64,000 bases of DNA from CAVYXF01 sp963772335 (GCA_963772335.1 CAVYXF010000008.1:62001-126000), one strand, 5' to 3'; counted from the stretch's first letter, positions 18,802 through 28,041 are shown. The notes: a model not told the origin generated them from the sequence alone. Numbers and translations: made by a program.

Positions 18802-19266
18802 ATGGATCTAAGCGATCTCATTACGCCGTATGGCGTCATACCAGCCTTGAAGGCCAGCAATAAGAAGCAGGCGATTCAGGAGTTGTCCGTGCGCGCGGCA
18901 CAGCTGACCGGTATCGATGAGAGCGAGATTTTTCACACGCTCTTGCAGCGTGAGCGGCTTGGCTCGACGGGGGTCGGCAATGGTATTGCCATCCCGCACG
19001 GCAAGATCAACACGCTAAAGCATATTGTGGGGTTGTTTGCCCGGCTCGAGGAACCGATCGAATTCGACGCGATCGATGAAGAGCCGGTGGACCTTGTGTT
19101 CCTGCTGCTGGCGCCGGAGAATGCCGGAGCCGATCATCTCAAGGCGTTGGCGCGGATTTCACGGCTGATGCGCGAGCCGAGTGCGGTGAATAAATTACGC
19201 TCGTCCCGCGATAAGGAAGCACTTTACGCTGTCCTGACCGAGCCGGCGGCATCTCACGCCGCCTGA
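18802..19266 (+). CDS. ptsN: nitrogen-regulatory PTS IIA protein PtsN
   Basis: EIIA-Ntr protein, end point of the PTS-Ntr phosphorelay that links nitrogen status to potassium uptake and other functions. About 154 residues. The phosphorylated histidine lies in GNGIAIPHGK. A GTG at 18778 opens the frame eight codons earlier. The ATG at 18802 gives the usual alphaproteobacterial start MDLSDLITP and is preferred. It completes the rpoN-hpf-ptsN run. Confidence 0.93.
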   Translation: MDLSDLITPYGVIPALKASNKKQAIQELSVRAAQLTGIDESEIFHTLLQRERLGSTGVGNGIAIPHGKINTLKHIVGLFARLEEPIEFDAIDEEPVDLVFLLLAPENAGADHLKALARISRLMREPSAVNKLRSSRDKEALYAVLTEPAASHAA

Positions 19267-19310
19267 CTCCGGGTGCCCTGTCACTTCTTAGCGGCGGGGC
19301 GGCGTCCACC

Positions 19311-19574
19311 TTAGTGAACGCTCACGACATCCAGATTTTGCTCCTTTGCGCTGCCGATTGCGGCAAAACGCGTATCGGTGAGCGCAATCGCGCGCCCGTC
19401 AGCACCATGCACCGCGAAAATCTCGATGCCCTCCGGGATTTTTACCTCCGGAAACCGATCGCGCGCTTCCTCGGAGCTCATCTCACGAATATAGGCAACT
19501 TCACCCTCGCCAAGCGAGGCGAACTCGATTTCGGACAGGGGAGGAGTAGTCAAGCTGGGGATCATTTTTTCCAT
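19311..19574 (-). CDS. DUF1150 family protein
   Basis: Small protein of 87 residues of unknown function, typical of alphaproteobacteria. Conserved-looking segments are LGEGEVAYIREMSSEEARD, PEVKIPEGIEIFAVHGADG and FAAIGSAKEQNLDVVSVH. The ATG at 19574 is chosen because GGAGAGAGGG lies just upstream. It follows hsp20 by 83 bases on the same strand. This pairing recurs in the class, which hints at a role linked to heat-shock proteins; the role itself is not known. Confidence 0.85.
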   Translation of the reverse strand: MEKMIPSLTTPPLSEIEFASLGEGEVAYIREMSSEEARDRFPEVKIPEGIEIFAVHGADGRAIALTDTRFAAIGSAKEQNLDVVSVH

Positions 19575-19657
19575 AGTCCCTCTCTCCAACGTCATTGTGC
19601 AGGGCGGAACGAGAGAATGCAACGCTGATTGGCCACGTTCATCCACGCTCATGGATT

Positions 19658-20059
19658 TCAATTCTGCTGGTACGCCGAACTCGGCGCCGGCCGCCAGAGC
19701 TCAATAGCAAGGAGACCCTCGCTCATACTTGCGGACTGTACAGTCAGTCCATCTGCCAAAAGGAAACCGCGCTGGAACTGTCTGGTTGCAATCCCGCGGT
19801 AAAGATAAACCCCGGATGCATCATTTTCCTGTTTGCCGCTCACAATGAGCTGATTGCCCTCAAGCGTGATCTCAAGCTGATCTTTGGCAAATCCGGCAAC
19901 CGCCAGCACAATCCGGATCAGTTCGCCGTCCGGGGCGACGATGCGCTCGACATCGTAAGGGGGGTAACCTTCTGTCGCCTTCGGTGCGCTATCGAAGGCC
20001 CGCTCGACCTCATCGAACCCCAAGAGAAAGGGGTTTCTAACCGTTTGCGAACGCGACAT
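19658..20059 (-). CDS. small heat-shock protein, Hsp20 family
   Basis: ATP-independent holdase chaperone of 133 residues. An N-terminal segment (SRSQTVRNPFLLGFDEVERAF) precedes an alpha-crystallin domain (YDVERIVAPDGELIRIVLAV, ITLEGNQLIVSGKQEN, YLYRGIATRQFQRGFLLADG). The end reads LLAIELWRPAP, matching the C-terminal part of rhizobial class A proteins. The start is the ATG at 20059. An RpoH-type promoter and a hairpin over the ribosome-binding site lie upstream. Confidence 0.92.
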   Translation of the reverse strand: MSRSQTVRNPFLLGFDEVERAFDSAPKATEGYPPYDVERIVAPDGELIRIVLAVAGFAKDQLEITLEGNQLIVSGKQENDASGVYLYRGIATRQFQRGFLLADGLTVQSASMSEGLLAIELWRPAPSSAYQQN

Positions 20060-20062
20060 CTG

Positions 20063-20074
20063 CAAAGCCCTTTG
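20063..20074 (-). promoter_or_regulatory. hairpin covering the hsp20 ribosome-binding site (possible RNA thermometer)
   Basis: On the minus strand CAAAGGGCTTTG folds on itself just four bases before the hsp20 start, hiding the AAAGGG ribosome-binding site in its own stem. The transcript leader from the predicted promoter would be roughly 90 bases. Rhizobial hsp20 genes are known to use ROSE-type RNA thermometers, but I did not see the full ROSE consensus, so this is a suggestion only. Confidence 0.4.
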
Positions 20075-20154
20075 AAAAAGCGACTTCTCTGCCGAGTGGC
20101 GCGTCTTCCCTGGATGGCTGAGCCCTTCTGGCACTCAGCGCCACCGATACGATA

Positions 20155-20182
20155 ATATAGGGCAGGCGGCACTTCATTCAAG
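20155..20182 (-). promoter_or_regulatory. RpoH (sigma-32) type heat-shock promoter of hsp20
   Basis: On the minus strand, CTTGAA at 20182-20177 and CCCTATAT at 20162-20155 are separated by 14 bases. This matches the heat-shock consensus (CTTGAA, then CCCCATNT) and lies about 95 bases upstream of the hsp20 start. It would drive hsp20 and DUF1150. Confidence 0.65.
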
Positions 20183-20220
20183 AAATGGGTTTTGGGCAGC
20201 CCAGAGTCCGATTGCGCCGC

Positions 20221-21432
20221 CTAAATCGACAACTCACCGCTCGGGCGCTTCTCCTGCTTCACCTCGGCCCGGGTCGAGGCCCCAGCATGTGGCCGGCGCA
20301 GCGACTCCACGATCACCGGCAGAGCGCAGGCGCCGGCGGCGATTGCGACTGCGAGCAGCACTGTCGCCCCCGAGCCGACGGCCCAGGATATGCCGAGCAG
20401 GAGGACCGACGCGAGACGCGCGAGCGCGGTTCGATAGCCGCCGGCTGCGTCGGAGGTTCGCGCGAACAGGTCGATCATTGCCAGCCAAAAGAAGACCGCG
20501 ATGCCGGCGACATGCAGCAGCCGCTGATTGGCGGCCTCGATTACCATCCCGGGTTCCTGTCCCATAATGGGATCGAACGACACGCCGAGCGCTGCCACGC
20601 TCATCGTCAAAGGCAGGTGCAAATAGGTCCAGAGCCGGGCACGGCCCTTGCGGATCGTCGAGCCAGCGATGTCGCCGTAATAGGCCCAGAACACGGCGCC
20701 GGTGAATACCAGCGCGAGAAGACTGAGCGCGGCGGTTTGCGCAGTTAGCCCAGGTCCTGCGACCAGGCCGCTCACCATTTTGATGAAGGATTCGCCCAGC
20801 ACGATCAGGGTGAGTTGGCCATAGCGCTCCGATAGCCGGCCGGCATCGAGGGAAAGAGTGTCGCGCAGCGCCTTCTTGTCCTGTAGGAGGCCGGTCCCGA
20901 GTTCGGTCGCGACGGCAAGAGCCCAGATGCCGAACCGCCAGGGTTCGGGCAGGAGTGCCGAAAGGGCCCAAAGTAGCGCCCCGGCGGCAAAGCCACCTGC
21001 AAAGCGCAAAGCCACCGGCCGGCCTTTGGCGTCGCGCCAGGCAAGATCGGCATAGAGTGCGGCAATGCTGCCACGGGCGAGCGCATAGAGCAGCGCAAAG
21101 GTCGCCGTATGGGCGAGAGTCCCGCGTCCGGCGAGCACGCCCAGCATCGCCACCGCAAACAAAAATAAAAAGACGATGAGCCGCGCGGTTACATCGTCCG
21201 TCTCGCGCCGGGCGAAGTGGATCGTAATGCCGCTCCAGGCCCACCACAGAAGGGTAAAAAACAGCGTGAACTCGGCAAGTCCGGTAATGCCGAGATTGGC
21301 GACGAGCCGGTCTCCTGCCTGGATCAGTGCAGCAATAAAGACAAGATCGAGGAACAGCTCGATCCAGGAGATGTCAGACGACTGCTTCGGATGCCGGTCT
21401 TCATGGCCGAAGTCGGAATCGAGGTCAACCAT
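20221..21432 (-). CDS. low-temperature requirement protein A (LtrA) family membrane protein
   Basis: Polytopic inner-membrane protein of 403 residues with about ten to eleven hydrophobic helices. It begins with the LtrA-typical segment WIELFLDLVFIAALIQAGDR and WWAWSGITIHFARRETDDV, followed by GRLSERYGQLTLIVLGESF. The family was named for a Listeria cold-growth mutant; its molecular role is unknown. It stands alone on the minus strand. Confidence 0.88.
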   Translation of the reverse strand: MVDLDSDFGHEDRHPKQSSDISWIELFLDLVFIAALIQAGDRLVANLGITGLAEFTLFFTLLWWAWSGITIHFARRETDDVTARLIVFLFLFAVAMLGVLAGRGTLAHTATFALLYALARGSIAALYADLAWRDAKGRPVALRFAGGFAAGALLWALSALLPEPWRFGIWALAVATELGTGLLQDKKALRDTLSLDAGRLSERYGQLTLIVLGESFIKMVSGLVAGPGLTAQTAALSLLALVFTGAVFWAYYGDIAGSTIRKGRARLWTYLHLPLTMSVAALGVSFDPIMGQEPGMVIEAANQRLLHVAGIAVFFWLAMIDLFARTSDAAGGYRTALARLASVLLLGISWAVGSGATVLLAVAIAAGACALPVIVESLRRPHAGASTRAEVKQEKRPSGELSI

Positions 21433-21560
21433 GGCGCCTGCTTTCCTTAACGGCCGTTTTATTACGCCCGCCGCTTCAATGCGCGGCTTCGACCGAAATG
21501 AGGGCGAGCTGAATTTGTTCCATGGGGGGTACCGGGGAGGGGAACGACAAGGGCGGCGTC

Positions 21561-22508
21561 TCAGGCTCCCGGCGCGGGCCCGGTTAGGACACGCAGCACA
21601 TTTTCGACGGTGACTTCGCAGACGCGCCGGCTCGATTCGATCGTCGAAGCCGCGATATGCGGCGTCAGCAGCAAGTTCGGGGCGCCTACAAACAGCGCGC
21701 GCGTCGCTTCACTGATCGGCTCTTCCTGAAGCACGTCCAGTGCGGCGCCGCCCAAATGGCCGCTGTGCAGCGCGTCGGCGAGCGCCGCCTCGTCCACGAT
21801 GCCGCCGCGCGCGCTGTTGATCAGCACGGCGCCAGATTTCATAAGCGCCAGCGCATCCGGTCCGATCAAACCGCGGGTTCGGGCGTTCAGCGGGCAATGG
21901 ATGCTGATCACGTCCGCCCGCGCCAGGAGATCGGCCAGGGTAACGCGCTCAGCGATCTTCCACGCCTTATGGTCGGCGGGGACACTCGGGCTGTGGGCGA
22001 TCGGACGAAAGCCGAGGGCGCGCGCTTTGCGCGCCGTGATTTCCCCGATCGCGCCGAGGCCGATGATGCCGAAAACTTTTCCTTCCGCCTCATGGCCAAA
22101 GCTGAGTTCATCACGCGGCCAGTCCCCCGTCAAAATCCGCTGCGTGGCGAGATAGCCTTTGCCCCGCAGCAGCAGAAGGGCGGCCGTAATCGCGTATTCC
22201 GCGACCGCGACGCTGTTCGCGCCGGTCGCCGGGCACACTTCGATGCAGCGTTCCTTGCATGCAGCGACATCGACATTGTCGAGGCCGACGCCGTGTCGGC
22301 CGACCACGAGCAGCCGCGGCGATGCGGCGATTAGCGCCGCATCCACTTTGGTGGCGTTGCGCACGATAATCGCCAGGGCGTCGGCCATCGCGGCCTCGAG
22401 CGCTTCACGGTCGCGCCAGAGCTCGGGCCCGTAATGCACGCTGTAGTGGCCCTTCAGCCGCTCTACAGGCGCAAGGTCGATGGATTCGGCGATGACGATA
22501 TCAGCCAT
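21561..22508 (-). CDS. D-2-hydroxyacid dehydrogenase (phosphoglycerate dehydrogenase-like)
   Basis: NAD-dependent oxidoreductase of 315 residues. The nucleotide-binding motif is GIIGLGAIGEITARKARALG. Catalytic Arg is in NSARGGIVDEAAL, Glu in LDVLQEEP, and His in LLLTPHIAAST. The group includes 3-phosphoglycerate, glyoxylate and hydroxypyruvate enzymes; no regulatory ACT domain is present, so the substrate is open. It lies 18 bases after malonyl-CoA synthetase, so they are probably co-transcribed. Confidence 0.88.
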   Translation of the reverse strand: MADIVIAESIDLAPVERLKGHYSVHYGPELWRDREALEAAMADALAIIVRNATKVDAALIAASPRLLVVGRHGVGLDNVDVAACKERCIEVCPATGANSVAVAEYAITAALLLLRGKGYLATQRILTGDWPRDELSFGHEAEGKVFGIIGLGAIGEITARKARALGFRPIAHSPSVPADHKAWKIAERVTLADLLARADVISIHCPLNARTRGLIGPDALALMKSGAVLINSARGGIVDEAALADALHSGHLGGAALDVLQEEPISEATRALFVGAPNLLLTPHIAASTIESSRRVCEVTVENVLRVLTGPAPGA

Positions 22509-22526
22509 GAAACTGCTGGAGTGCGA

Positions 22527-24038
22527 TTAGCGGAAGGTGTTGGCGTAGCGGGTGCGCAGCTCGTTCTTCTGCACCTTGCCCATAGTGTTGCGCGGGAGAT
22601 CAGCTGCGAAGAACACCCGTTTGGGCTGCTTGAACTTGGCGAGACGCGGAGCAAGGTGGGCCTGGATGTCCGCCTCCGCAAGCTGGGCGTTCGGCCTGGT
22701 CACGACGACCGCCGCAACACCTTCGCCGAAATCGGGATGCGGCAGGCCGATGACGGCGGATTCCACCACACCGTCGATGCCGTCGATTTCGGTCTCGACC
22801 TCTTTCGGATAGACGTTGAAGCCGCCGGAGATGATCAGGTCCTTGCCGCGCCCGACAATGTGGAAATAGCCCTGCTCGTCGATCTTGCCGAGGTCGCCGG
22901 TGATGAAGAAGCCGCCCTCGCGGAACTCGGCTGCAGTCTTTTCCGGCATCTGCCAGTAGCCCTGGAACACGTTCGGCCCCTTCACCTCGATGACGCCGAT
23001 CTCGCCCTGCGGCAGCACCGCGCCGGTCTCGGGATCGGTGACGCGCATCTCGATCCCCGGCAGCGGGAAGCCGACCGTGCCAGCGCGGCGGTCGCCCTCA
23101 TAGGGGTTGGAGGTATTCATCGTGGTCTCGGTCATGCCGTAGCGCTCGATGATGGCGTGGCCGGTGCGCTCGCGGAATTCACGGTGAGTTTCGGCGAGGA
23201 GCGGCGCGGAGCCGGAGATGAACACGCGCATATGGCTGACGAGGTCGCGGGTGAAGTCCTCGCGCTCGAGTAGGCGGGTATAGAAGGTCGGCACGCCCAT
23301 CATGGCGGTCGCCCGCGGCAGCAGGCGGATCGCCTGATCGACGTCGAAGCGGGGCAGGAACAGCATCGAGGCGCCCGCGATCATCGCGACATGGGTGGCA
23401 ACGAACAGTCCATGGGTGTGGAAGATCGGCAGAGCGTGCAACAGCACGTCGCCCTCAGAGAAGCGCCACACTTGCGTGAGGGTCAGGCTGTTGGAGGCGA
23501 GATTGGTGTGGCTGAGCATCGCGCCCTTGGCACGGCCGGTGGTGCCGGAGGTGTAGAGCATCGCGGCCAGATCATCGCCGCCCCGCGCCACTGTCTCAAA
23601 ATCGGACGAGGCCGTTTTCACCGCGGTCATGAAGCTGCCGGATCCATCCGCGCCAAGTGTCGCCTGCGCGATGCCGAGCTTGTCCGCGAGGCCTGCGGCT
23701 TCGACCGGCGCGCCGGGTGCGCAGACGAACAGCGAGGGCTTGGCATCCTCCAGGAAATAGCCGACTTCAGGCGGCGTATAGGCGGTGTTGAGCGGCAGGA
23801 ACACCGCGCCAACGCGCACCGTGCCGAGATAAAGCGCGATGACGTCGGGCGATTTCTCGACTTGCGCCGCCACCCGGTCGCCGGGCTTGACGCCATGGGC
23901 TAGCAGCGTATTGGCGACCCGGCTGGTCTCCTCCAACAGCGCCGCATAGGTGAGCTGCCGCCCGCCAGGCACATCCAAGCAGACTTTGCTGGAGCTGACC
24001 GTCGCCCCTAATACGGTGTCGAACAGGATATTCGCCAT
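22527..24038 (-). CDS. matB: malonyl-CoA synthetase (acyl-adenylating enzyme)
   Basis: Converts malonate, ATP and CoA to malonyl-CoA through a malonyl-adenylate. The 503-residue protein has the P-loop-like A3 motif YTSGTTGRAKGAMLSHTNL, A5 ERYGMTETTMNTSNPY, A8 GYFHIVGRGKDLIISGGFN and the A10 end LPRNTMGKVQKNELR with the catalytic Lys. Length and start (MANILFDTVLG) fit rhizobial MatB. The ATG at 24038 is used; the frame opens at 24095. matA (decarboxylase) and matC (carrier) are not adjacent. Confidence 0.9.
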   Translation of the reverse strand: MANILFDTVLGATVSSSKVCLDVPGGRQLTYAALLEETSRVANTLLAHGVKPGDRVAAQVEKSPDVIALYLGTVRVGAVFLPLNTAYTPPEVGYFLEDAKPSLFVCAPGAPVEAAGLADKLGIAQATLGADGSGSFMTAVKTASSDFETVARGGDDLAAMLYTSGTTGRAKGAMLSHTNLASNSLTLTQVWRFSEGDVLLHALPIFHTHGLFVATHVAMIAGASMLFLPRFDVDQAIRLLPRATAMMGVPTFYTRLLEREDFTRDLVSHMRVFISGSAPLLAETHREFRERTGHAIIERYGMTETTMNTSNPYEGDRRAGTVGFPLPGIEMRVTDPETGAVLPQGEIGVIEVKGPNVFQGYWQMPEKTAAEFREGGFFITGDLGKIDEQGYFHIVGRGKDLIISGGFNVYPKEVETEIDGIDGVVESAVIGLPHPDFGEGVAAVVVTRPNAQLAEADIQAHLAPRLAKFKQPKRVFFAADLPRNTMGKVQKNELRTRYANTFR

Positions 24039-24157
24039 GAGCGCGTCCGCGGAAACAAGGAGGACCGCCGCAAACCATGCTGTTACTTGCGGCATTTTCT
24101 TGCATCAATCACCACTCTCGCAAAGCGCGTGTCAAGGCTCTTGCCGGGGTCGATTTC

Positions 24158-25336
24158 TTACGGTGTGACAAGGGCCGGCTCTTTGCGTGCCAGCTCACAA
24201 CCCTCGACCGTCTCCCGGATCAGGCAGTCTACGACGCTGCAAAGCGCTTCGTGCTCGCTCGCACCATCGTCAATGGCGTTTTGATAGGTCGCGAGCTGGC
24301 GGTCGGCGCTGGTGCGACGCGTCAAAACGGTGCGTAAATGAGCGATTTCCTGCGTACAACCGAGCGCAGCCGCGTCCTCTCGCGTTAGCTCTAAAAGTTC
24401 GTCCACCAGATCGGCGAACGGCACCAGCTCGATGCGGCCAAAATCAATGAGGTGCTCGTCGATGCCGTAGCGTTGCGCGCGCCACCGATTTTCCATAATC
24501 AAAAAGTGCGTGTACGATCGCCAGCGCTGGTTTTGACGCCTCAAGCGATAAAGCATGCGGCAGAGGCAAAGATAGAGCGCGGCGATGGCAACCCCGTCGT
24601 CAAGCAGGGGGCAGAGATCGGTGACGCGCATCTCCAGCGTCGGGAAGCGAACGGAGGGGCGCAGATCCCACCAGATCTTGGTTGCGTCCTCGATCAGCCC
24701 GGCATCCACCAGCACGCCGATGGTGCGCTGATATTCGGCATGGCTGGTAAAGTATTCCGGCAGCCCGGTACGCGGCAGCTCATCGAAAATCGACAGCCGG
24801 TAGGATTTGAGGCCGGAGATCTGCCCTTTCCAAAAGGGCGACGACGTCGATAGCGCGAGCAGATGCGGCAGGAAATAGCTCATCTGGTTCATGATATCGA
24901 TGCGCAGGTCCTCGTCCTCTATGGCGACGTGGACATGCATGCCGCTGATCAGCATGCGCCGGGCGATCATCTGCAAATCCGCAGCGATCACGTGGTAGCG
25001 CTCCTTATCGGTGCGCTGCTGAGTATCCCATTTGGCAAAGGGATGCGTCGAGGCCGCAATCGGGGCGATACCGTAATGGCCGGCAAGATCGGCGATGGTG
25101 GCGCGCATCTCGCAGAGCTGCTGGCGCGCCTCCGCTATCGAGTGGCACACTTTGGTGCCGACCTCGATCTGCGAGCGCATGAACTCGGGGCTGACCTGGC
25201 CCACGGCATCCAGCGCGCGCTGACAATCGTCCAGCAAACGCGAAGGGGGATCGGCAATGAGATCACGGCTAGCTTTGTCAACGAGGAGATACTCTTCCTC
25301 TATGCCCAAGGTGAAGGACGGTTCGCGAAGACCCAT
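24158..25336 (-). CDS. carboxylate-amine ligase of the GCS2/YbdK family
   Basis: Putative glutamate-cysteine ligase type 2 of 392 residues. The N-terminal motif TLGIEEEYLLVD, the central GMHVHVAIEDEDLRIDIMNQ, and the segment PTLEMRVTDLCPLLDD match the family. YbdK has only weak glutamate-cysteine ligase activity, so the true substrate is uncertain. GAAGAGG precedes the ATG at good spacing. Confidence 0.87.
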   Translation of the reverse strand: MGLREPSFTLGIEEEYLLVDKASRDLIADPPSRLLDDCQRALDAVGQVSPEFMRSQIEVGTKVCHSIAEARQQLCEMRATIADLAGHYGIAPIAASTHPFAKWDTQQRTDKERYHVIAADLQMIARRMLISGMHVHVAIEDEDLRIDIMNQMSYFLPHLLALSTSSPFWKGQISGLKSYRLSIFDELPRTGLPEYFTSHAEYQRTIGVLVDAGLIEDATKIWWDLRPSVRFPTLEMRVTDLCPLLDDGVAIAALYLCLCRMLYRLRRQNQRWRSYTHFLIMENRWRAQRYGIDEHLIDFGRIELVPFADLVDELLELTREDAAALGCTQEIAHLRTVLTRRTSADRQLATYQNAIDDGASEHEALCSVVDCLIRETVEGCELARKEPALVTP

Positions 25337-25386
25337 ACAGCCTCTTCAAGTGGCCGTTCACGGCAGGCGTGAACCCGTCGCCCATT

Positions 25387-26115
25387 TTAGACGAGTTTTT
25401 CCAGAAAAGCACCGGCGAGGTAAGCAACTCCCGCAGCGGCGAGGCCGATGATCGTGGTTTCCGCGCCGGCATACCACCACGCCTTTGGCGACCAGCGCGA
25501 GCGCACCGAGCCGATGGCGAAGAAAACGAGGCCGGTCATGACAATGGAGAGCGGCACGGGATAGGGCAGGCCGATCGCAAACGGCAGGATCGGAACCGCG
25601 CCGCAAAGCACGAACGCCAGGAAGGTCACCGCCGCCGAGACCGGGGCCGAGCGCGTGACTGGTGGCAGGCCGTGTTCCTCGGTCATCATGGTGGCAACCC
25701 AGCGCTCGCGCTCGGCGGTGATGACGCCCACCGCCCGCTCCAGATCGCGGCCGGCGAAACCCTTGGCCTCGAAAATCTGCCGCACCTCCTCGCGCTCACC
25801 TTCCGGGTGCAGTTCGACATGGCGCTCCTCCATGCGCCGCGTGTGCTCATATGCCTCGATTTCGGATCGCGTGGAGGTGAAATTGGCGGCCGCCATGGAG
25901 AAGCCGTCAGCAAGGATATTCACAACACCGAGGATGAGCACAGCGCGGGTTGGCATGTCCGCGCCGACGACGCCGGAGACGATGGCGAAAGTCGTGATCG
26001 CGCCGTCGATGCCGCCATAGATCCAGTCGCGCAGATAAGAGGGCGCCGGGCCTTGGGCAAGGCGTTCGGCGATTTGCTCCGGTTCGTGACTGTGTTCGAG
26101 AGTCCTGTGAGGCAT
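25387..26115 (-). CDS. VIT1/CCC1-family transporter
   Basis: Membrane protein of 242 residues of the VIT1/CCC1 group, which moves iron or manganese. Helix 1 is DWIYGGIDGAITTFAIVSGV, the family signature. A second is LILGVVNILADGFSMAAANF. A cytoplasmic Glu-rich stretch (EIEAYEHTRRMEERHVELHPEGE) forms the metal-binding domain seen in VIT1. Three C-terminal helices follow. In bacteria it is expected in the inner membrane; metal and direction are inferred. Confidence 0.86.
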   Translation of the reverse strand: MPHRTLEHSHEPEQIAERLAQGPAPSYLRDWIYGGIDGAITTFAIVSGVVGADMPTRAVLILGVVNILADGFSMAAANFTSTRSEIEAYEHTRRMEERHVELHPEGEREEVRQIFEAKGFAGRDLERAVGVITAERERWVATMMTEEHGLPPVTRSAPVSAAVTFLAFVLCGAVPILPFAIGLPYPVPLSIVMTGLVFFAIGSVRSRWSPKAWWYAGAETTIIGLAAAGVAYLAGAFLEKLV

Positions 26116-26577
26116 GGCATTTTTGGCAGGAGATCAATGAGTAGCGCCGCTTCTATGGAGACGTTCCGGTGCGGAGTAAAGGGCAGTAACCAGGTGCGAA
26201 GGCTGATTTCATCGCACAATGTTGTTAAAAGCGCTTGTACAAGACTGTTCTACAGTCCGCAGCCTACGGTGTAGCGCAAAGGAATGCATTGCCCATGACG
26301 CTCGAGAGATCCGGCCGCGAGCAAAGGCGCTATTCGGCGACGCAAACGGAATTGCTGATCGAACGCGCGATCTTGGCGGCCGGGTGAATCCTGGTCGTCT
26401 GTTTTAGGGTTGCAATGTCGGAGTTCAGCCCGGCTTCACCCACCGAGCTCGCCTCCCCTAGCCAGCTTCGCCTTGATGGCATATAACCAGCGGGCCTGAC
26501 GGCCTCGCATACCCGTGCCCTGGGGCGCACGAGGCGGGCGCCGCAATTTCACGCGCAAGATCAAGGAGCGAAAACCC
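26116..26577. other. intergenic region between divergent genes, no supported gene
   Basis: This stretch separates the VIT1-like gene and DAHP synthase and must hold both promoters. I saw no riboswitch or attenuator. A 30-codon frame at 26295-26387 has no clear ribosome-binding site and no run of aromatic codons that would suggest a leader peptide. Confidence 0.5.
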
Positions 26578-27960
26578 ATGGCCAGCTCATGGACCGCGGA
26601 AAGTTGGCGCAACAAGCCCATCGAGCAGGCGCCGGTCTATCCGGATGCCGCTGCGCTGGCCGCTGTCGAAGCCGAGCTTGCCACCTTCCCGCCGCTGGTT
26701 TTTGCAGGTGAGGCGCGCGAGCTGAAACGCGAGCTGGGAGAGGCCGCCTCGGGCCGTGCCTTCATGCTGCAGGGCGGCGACTGCGCCGAAAGCTTTGCCG
26801 AGCATGGCGCCGATAATATCCGCGATTTCTTCCGCGTGTTTCTGCAGATGGCCGTCGTGCTGACCTATGCCGGCGGCTGTCCGGTGGTGAAGCTCGGCCG
26901 CATTGCCGGCCAGTTCGCCAAGCCCCGCTCGACGCCGACCGAGAAGAAAGGCGACGTGGAGCTGCCGAGCTATCGCGGCGACATCGTCAACGACATTGCA
27001 TTCACGCCCGAAAGCCGCCAGCCTGATCCGCAGCGCCTGCTCAAGGCCTATCGCCAGTCCGCGGCAACGCTCAATCTGCTCCGCGCCTTCGCCCAGGGCG
27101 GTTTTGCGGACCTGGAGCGCGTGCACCAGTGGACGCTCGGCTTCCTCAAGGACAGCCCGGCCGGCGAGCGCTATCAGGAACTGGCCGACCGCATCGGCGA
27201 CAGCCTGATCTTCATGCGCGCCTGCGGCGTGACGCCGGAGAAAATGCCAGAGCTGCGCACGACCAGCTTCTATACCAGCCATGAGGCGCTGCTGCTCGGC
27301 TATGAGCAGGCGCTGACCCGCGTCGACTCGACGAGTGGCGGCTGGTATGCGACGTCCGGCCATTTTATCTGGATCGGCGACCGCACGCGCCAGCTCGACC
27401 ACGCCCATGTGGAGTTCTTCCGCGGCATCCAAAATCCGATCGGGCTGAAATGTGGCCCCTCGCTGAAGCCCGACGACCTGATCCGCCTGATCGATGCGCT
27501 CAATCCCAAGAATGAGCCGGGCCGGCTGACGCTGATCACCCGGTTCGGCGCCGAGAAGGTTGGCGATCATCTTCCCGCGCTGATCCGCGCCGTGCAGCGA
27601 GAGGGCCGCAATGTGGTCTGGTCCTGCGATCCGATGCACGGCAATACCATCAAGGCGGCGAGCGGTTTCAAAACGCGGCCCTTCGATATGGTTCTCAGCG
27701 AAGTTGATCGCTTCTTCGACGTGCATCGCGCCGAAGGCAGCTATCCGGGTGGCCTGCATGTCGAAATGACAGGCAAGGATGTCACCGAATGCACAGGCGG
27801 CGCCCAGCTCATCACCGATATGGACCTGTCCGACCGCTATCACACGCACTGCGATCCGCGGCTGAATGCCAGCCAGGCGCTGGAGCTGGCTTTCCTGGTC
27901 GCAGAGCGCCTGCGCCGTGATCGGGCCGTGCCAGTGGCGCCTGCGGCAATGCACTTCTAG
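26578..27960 (+). CDS. class II 3-deoxy-7-phosphoheptulonate (DAHP) synthase
   Basis: First enzyme of the shikimate pathway, joining phosphoenolpyruvate and erythrose 4-phosphate. The 460-residue protein has class II (plant-like) features: WTAESWRNKPIEQAPVYPD at the start, FMLQGGDCAESF, KLGRIAGQFAKPRS, VVWSCDPMHGNT and GLHVEMTGKDVTECTGG. The ATG at 26578 is chosen for its AAGGAG site seven bases upstream; the frame extends 21 codons further. It is followed by an 11-pair hairpin. Confidence 0.95.
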   Translation: MASSWTAESWRNKPIEQAPVYPDAAALAAVEAELATFPPLVFAGEARELKRELGEAASGRAFMLQGGDCAESFAEHGADNIRDFFRVFLQMAVVLTYAGGCPVVKLGRIAGQFAKPRSTPTEKKGDVELPSYRGDIVNDIAFTPESRQPDPQRLLKAYRQSAATLNLLRAFAQGGFADLERVHQWTLGFLKDSPAGERYQELADRIGDSLIFMRACGVTPEKMPELRTTSFYTSHEALLLGYEQALTRVDSTSGGWYATSGHFIWIGDRTRQLDHAHVEFFRGIQNPIGLKCGPSLKPDDLIRLIDALNPKNEPGRLTLITRFGAEKVGDHLPALIRAVQREGRNVVWSCDPMHGNTIKAASGFKTRPFDMVLSEVDRFFDVHRAEGSYPGGLHVEMTGKDVTECTGGAQLITDMDLSDRYHTHCDPRLNASQALELAFLVAERLRRDRAVPVAPAAMHF

Positions 27961-27968
27961 CCGCGCTT

Positions 27969-28001
27969 GCGCCACTCCTGCCAACTGTGTAGGAGTGGCG
28001 C
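27969..28001 (+). terminator. perfect 11-pair hairpin after DAHP synthase
   Basis: GCGCCACTCCT at 27969-27979 pairs perfectly with AGGAGTGGCGC at 27991-28001 across an 11-base loop, nine bases after the DAHP synthase stop. There is no strong T tract, so it may be an imperfect terminator or an mRNA-protecting stem. Confidence 0.5.
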
Positions 28002-28041
28002 TGACGGTTTACTCGTAATCAGGGTGGGGGAAGGCCGGCGT

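Noticed and set aside
26295..26387. 30-codon frame before DAHP synthase as a leader peptide
   Set aside because: No aromatic codon run, no clear ribosome-binding site and no attenuator hairpin.
26587..27984. 465-codon open frame antisense to DAHP synthase
   Set aside because: Shadow of a highly conserved gene.
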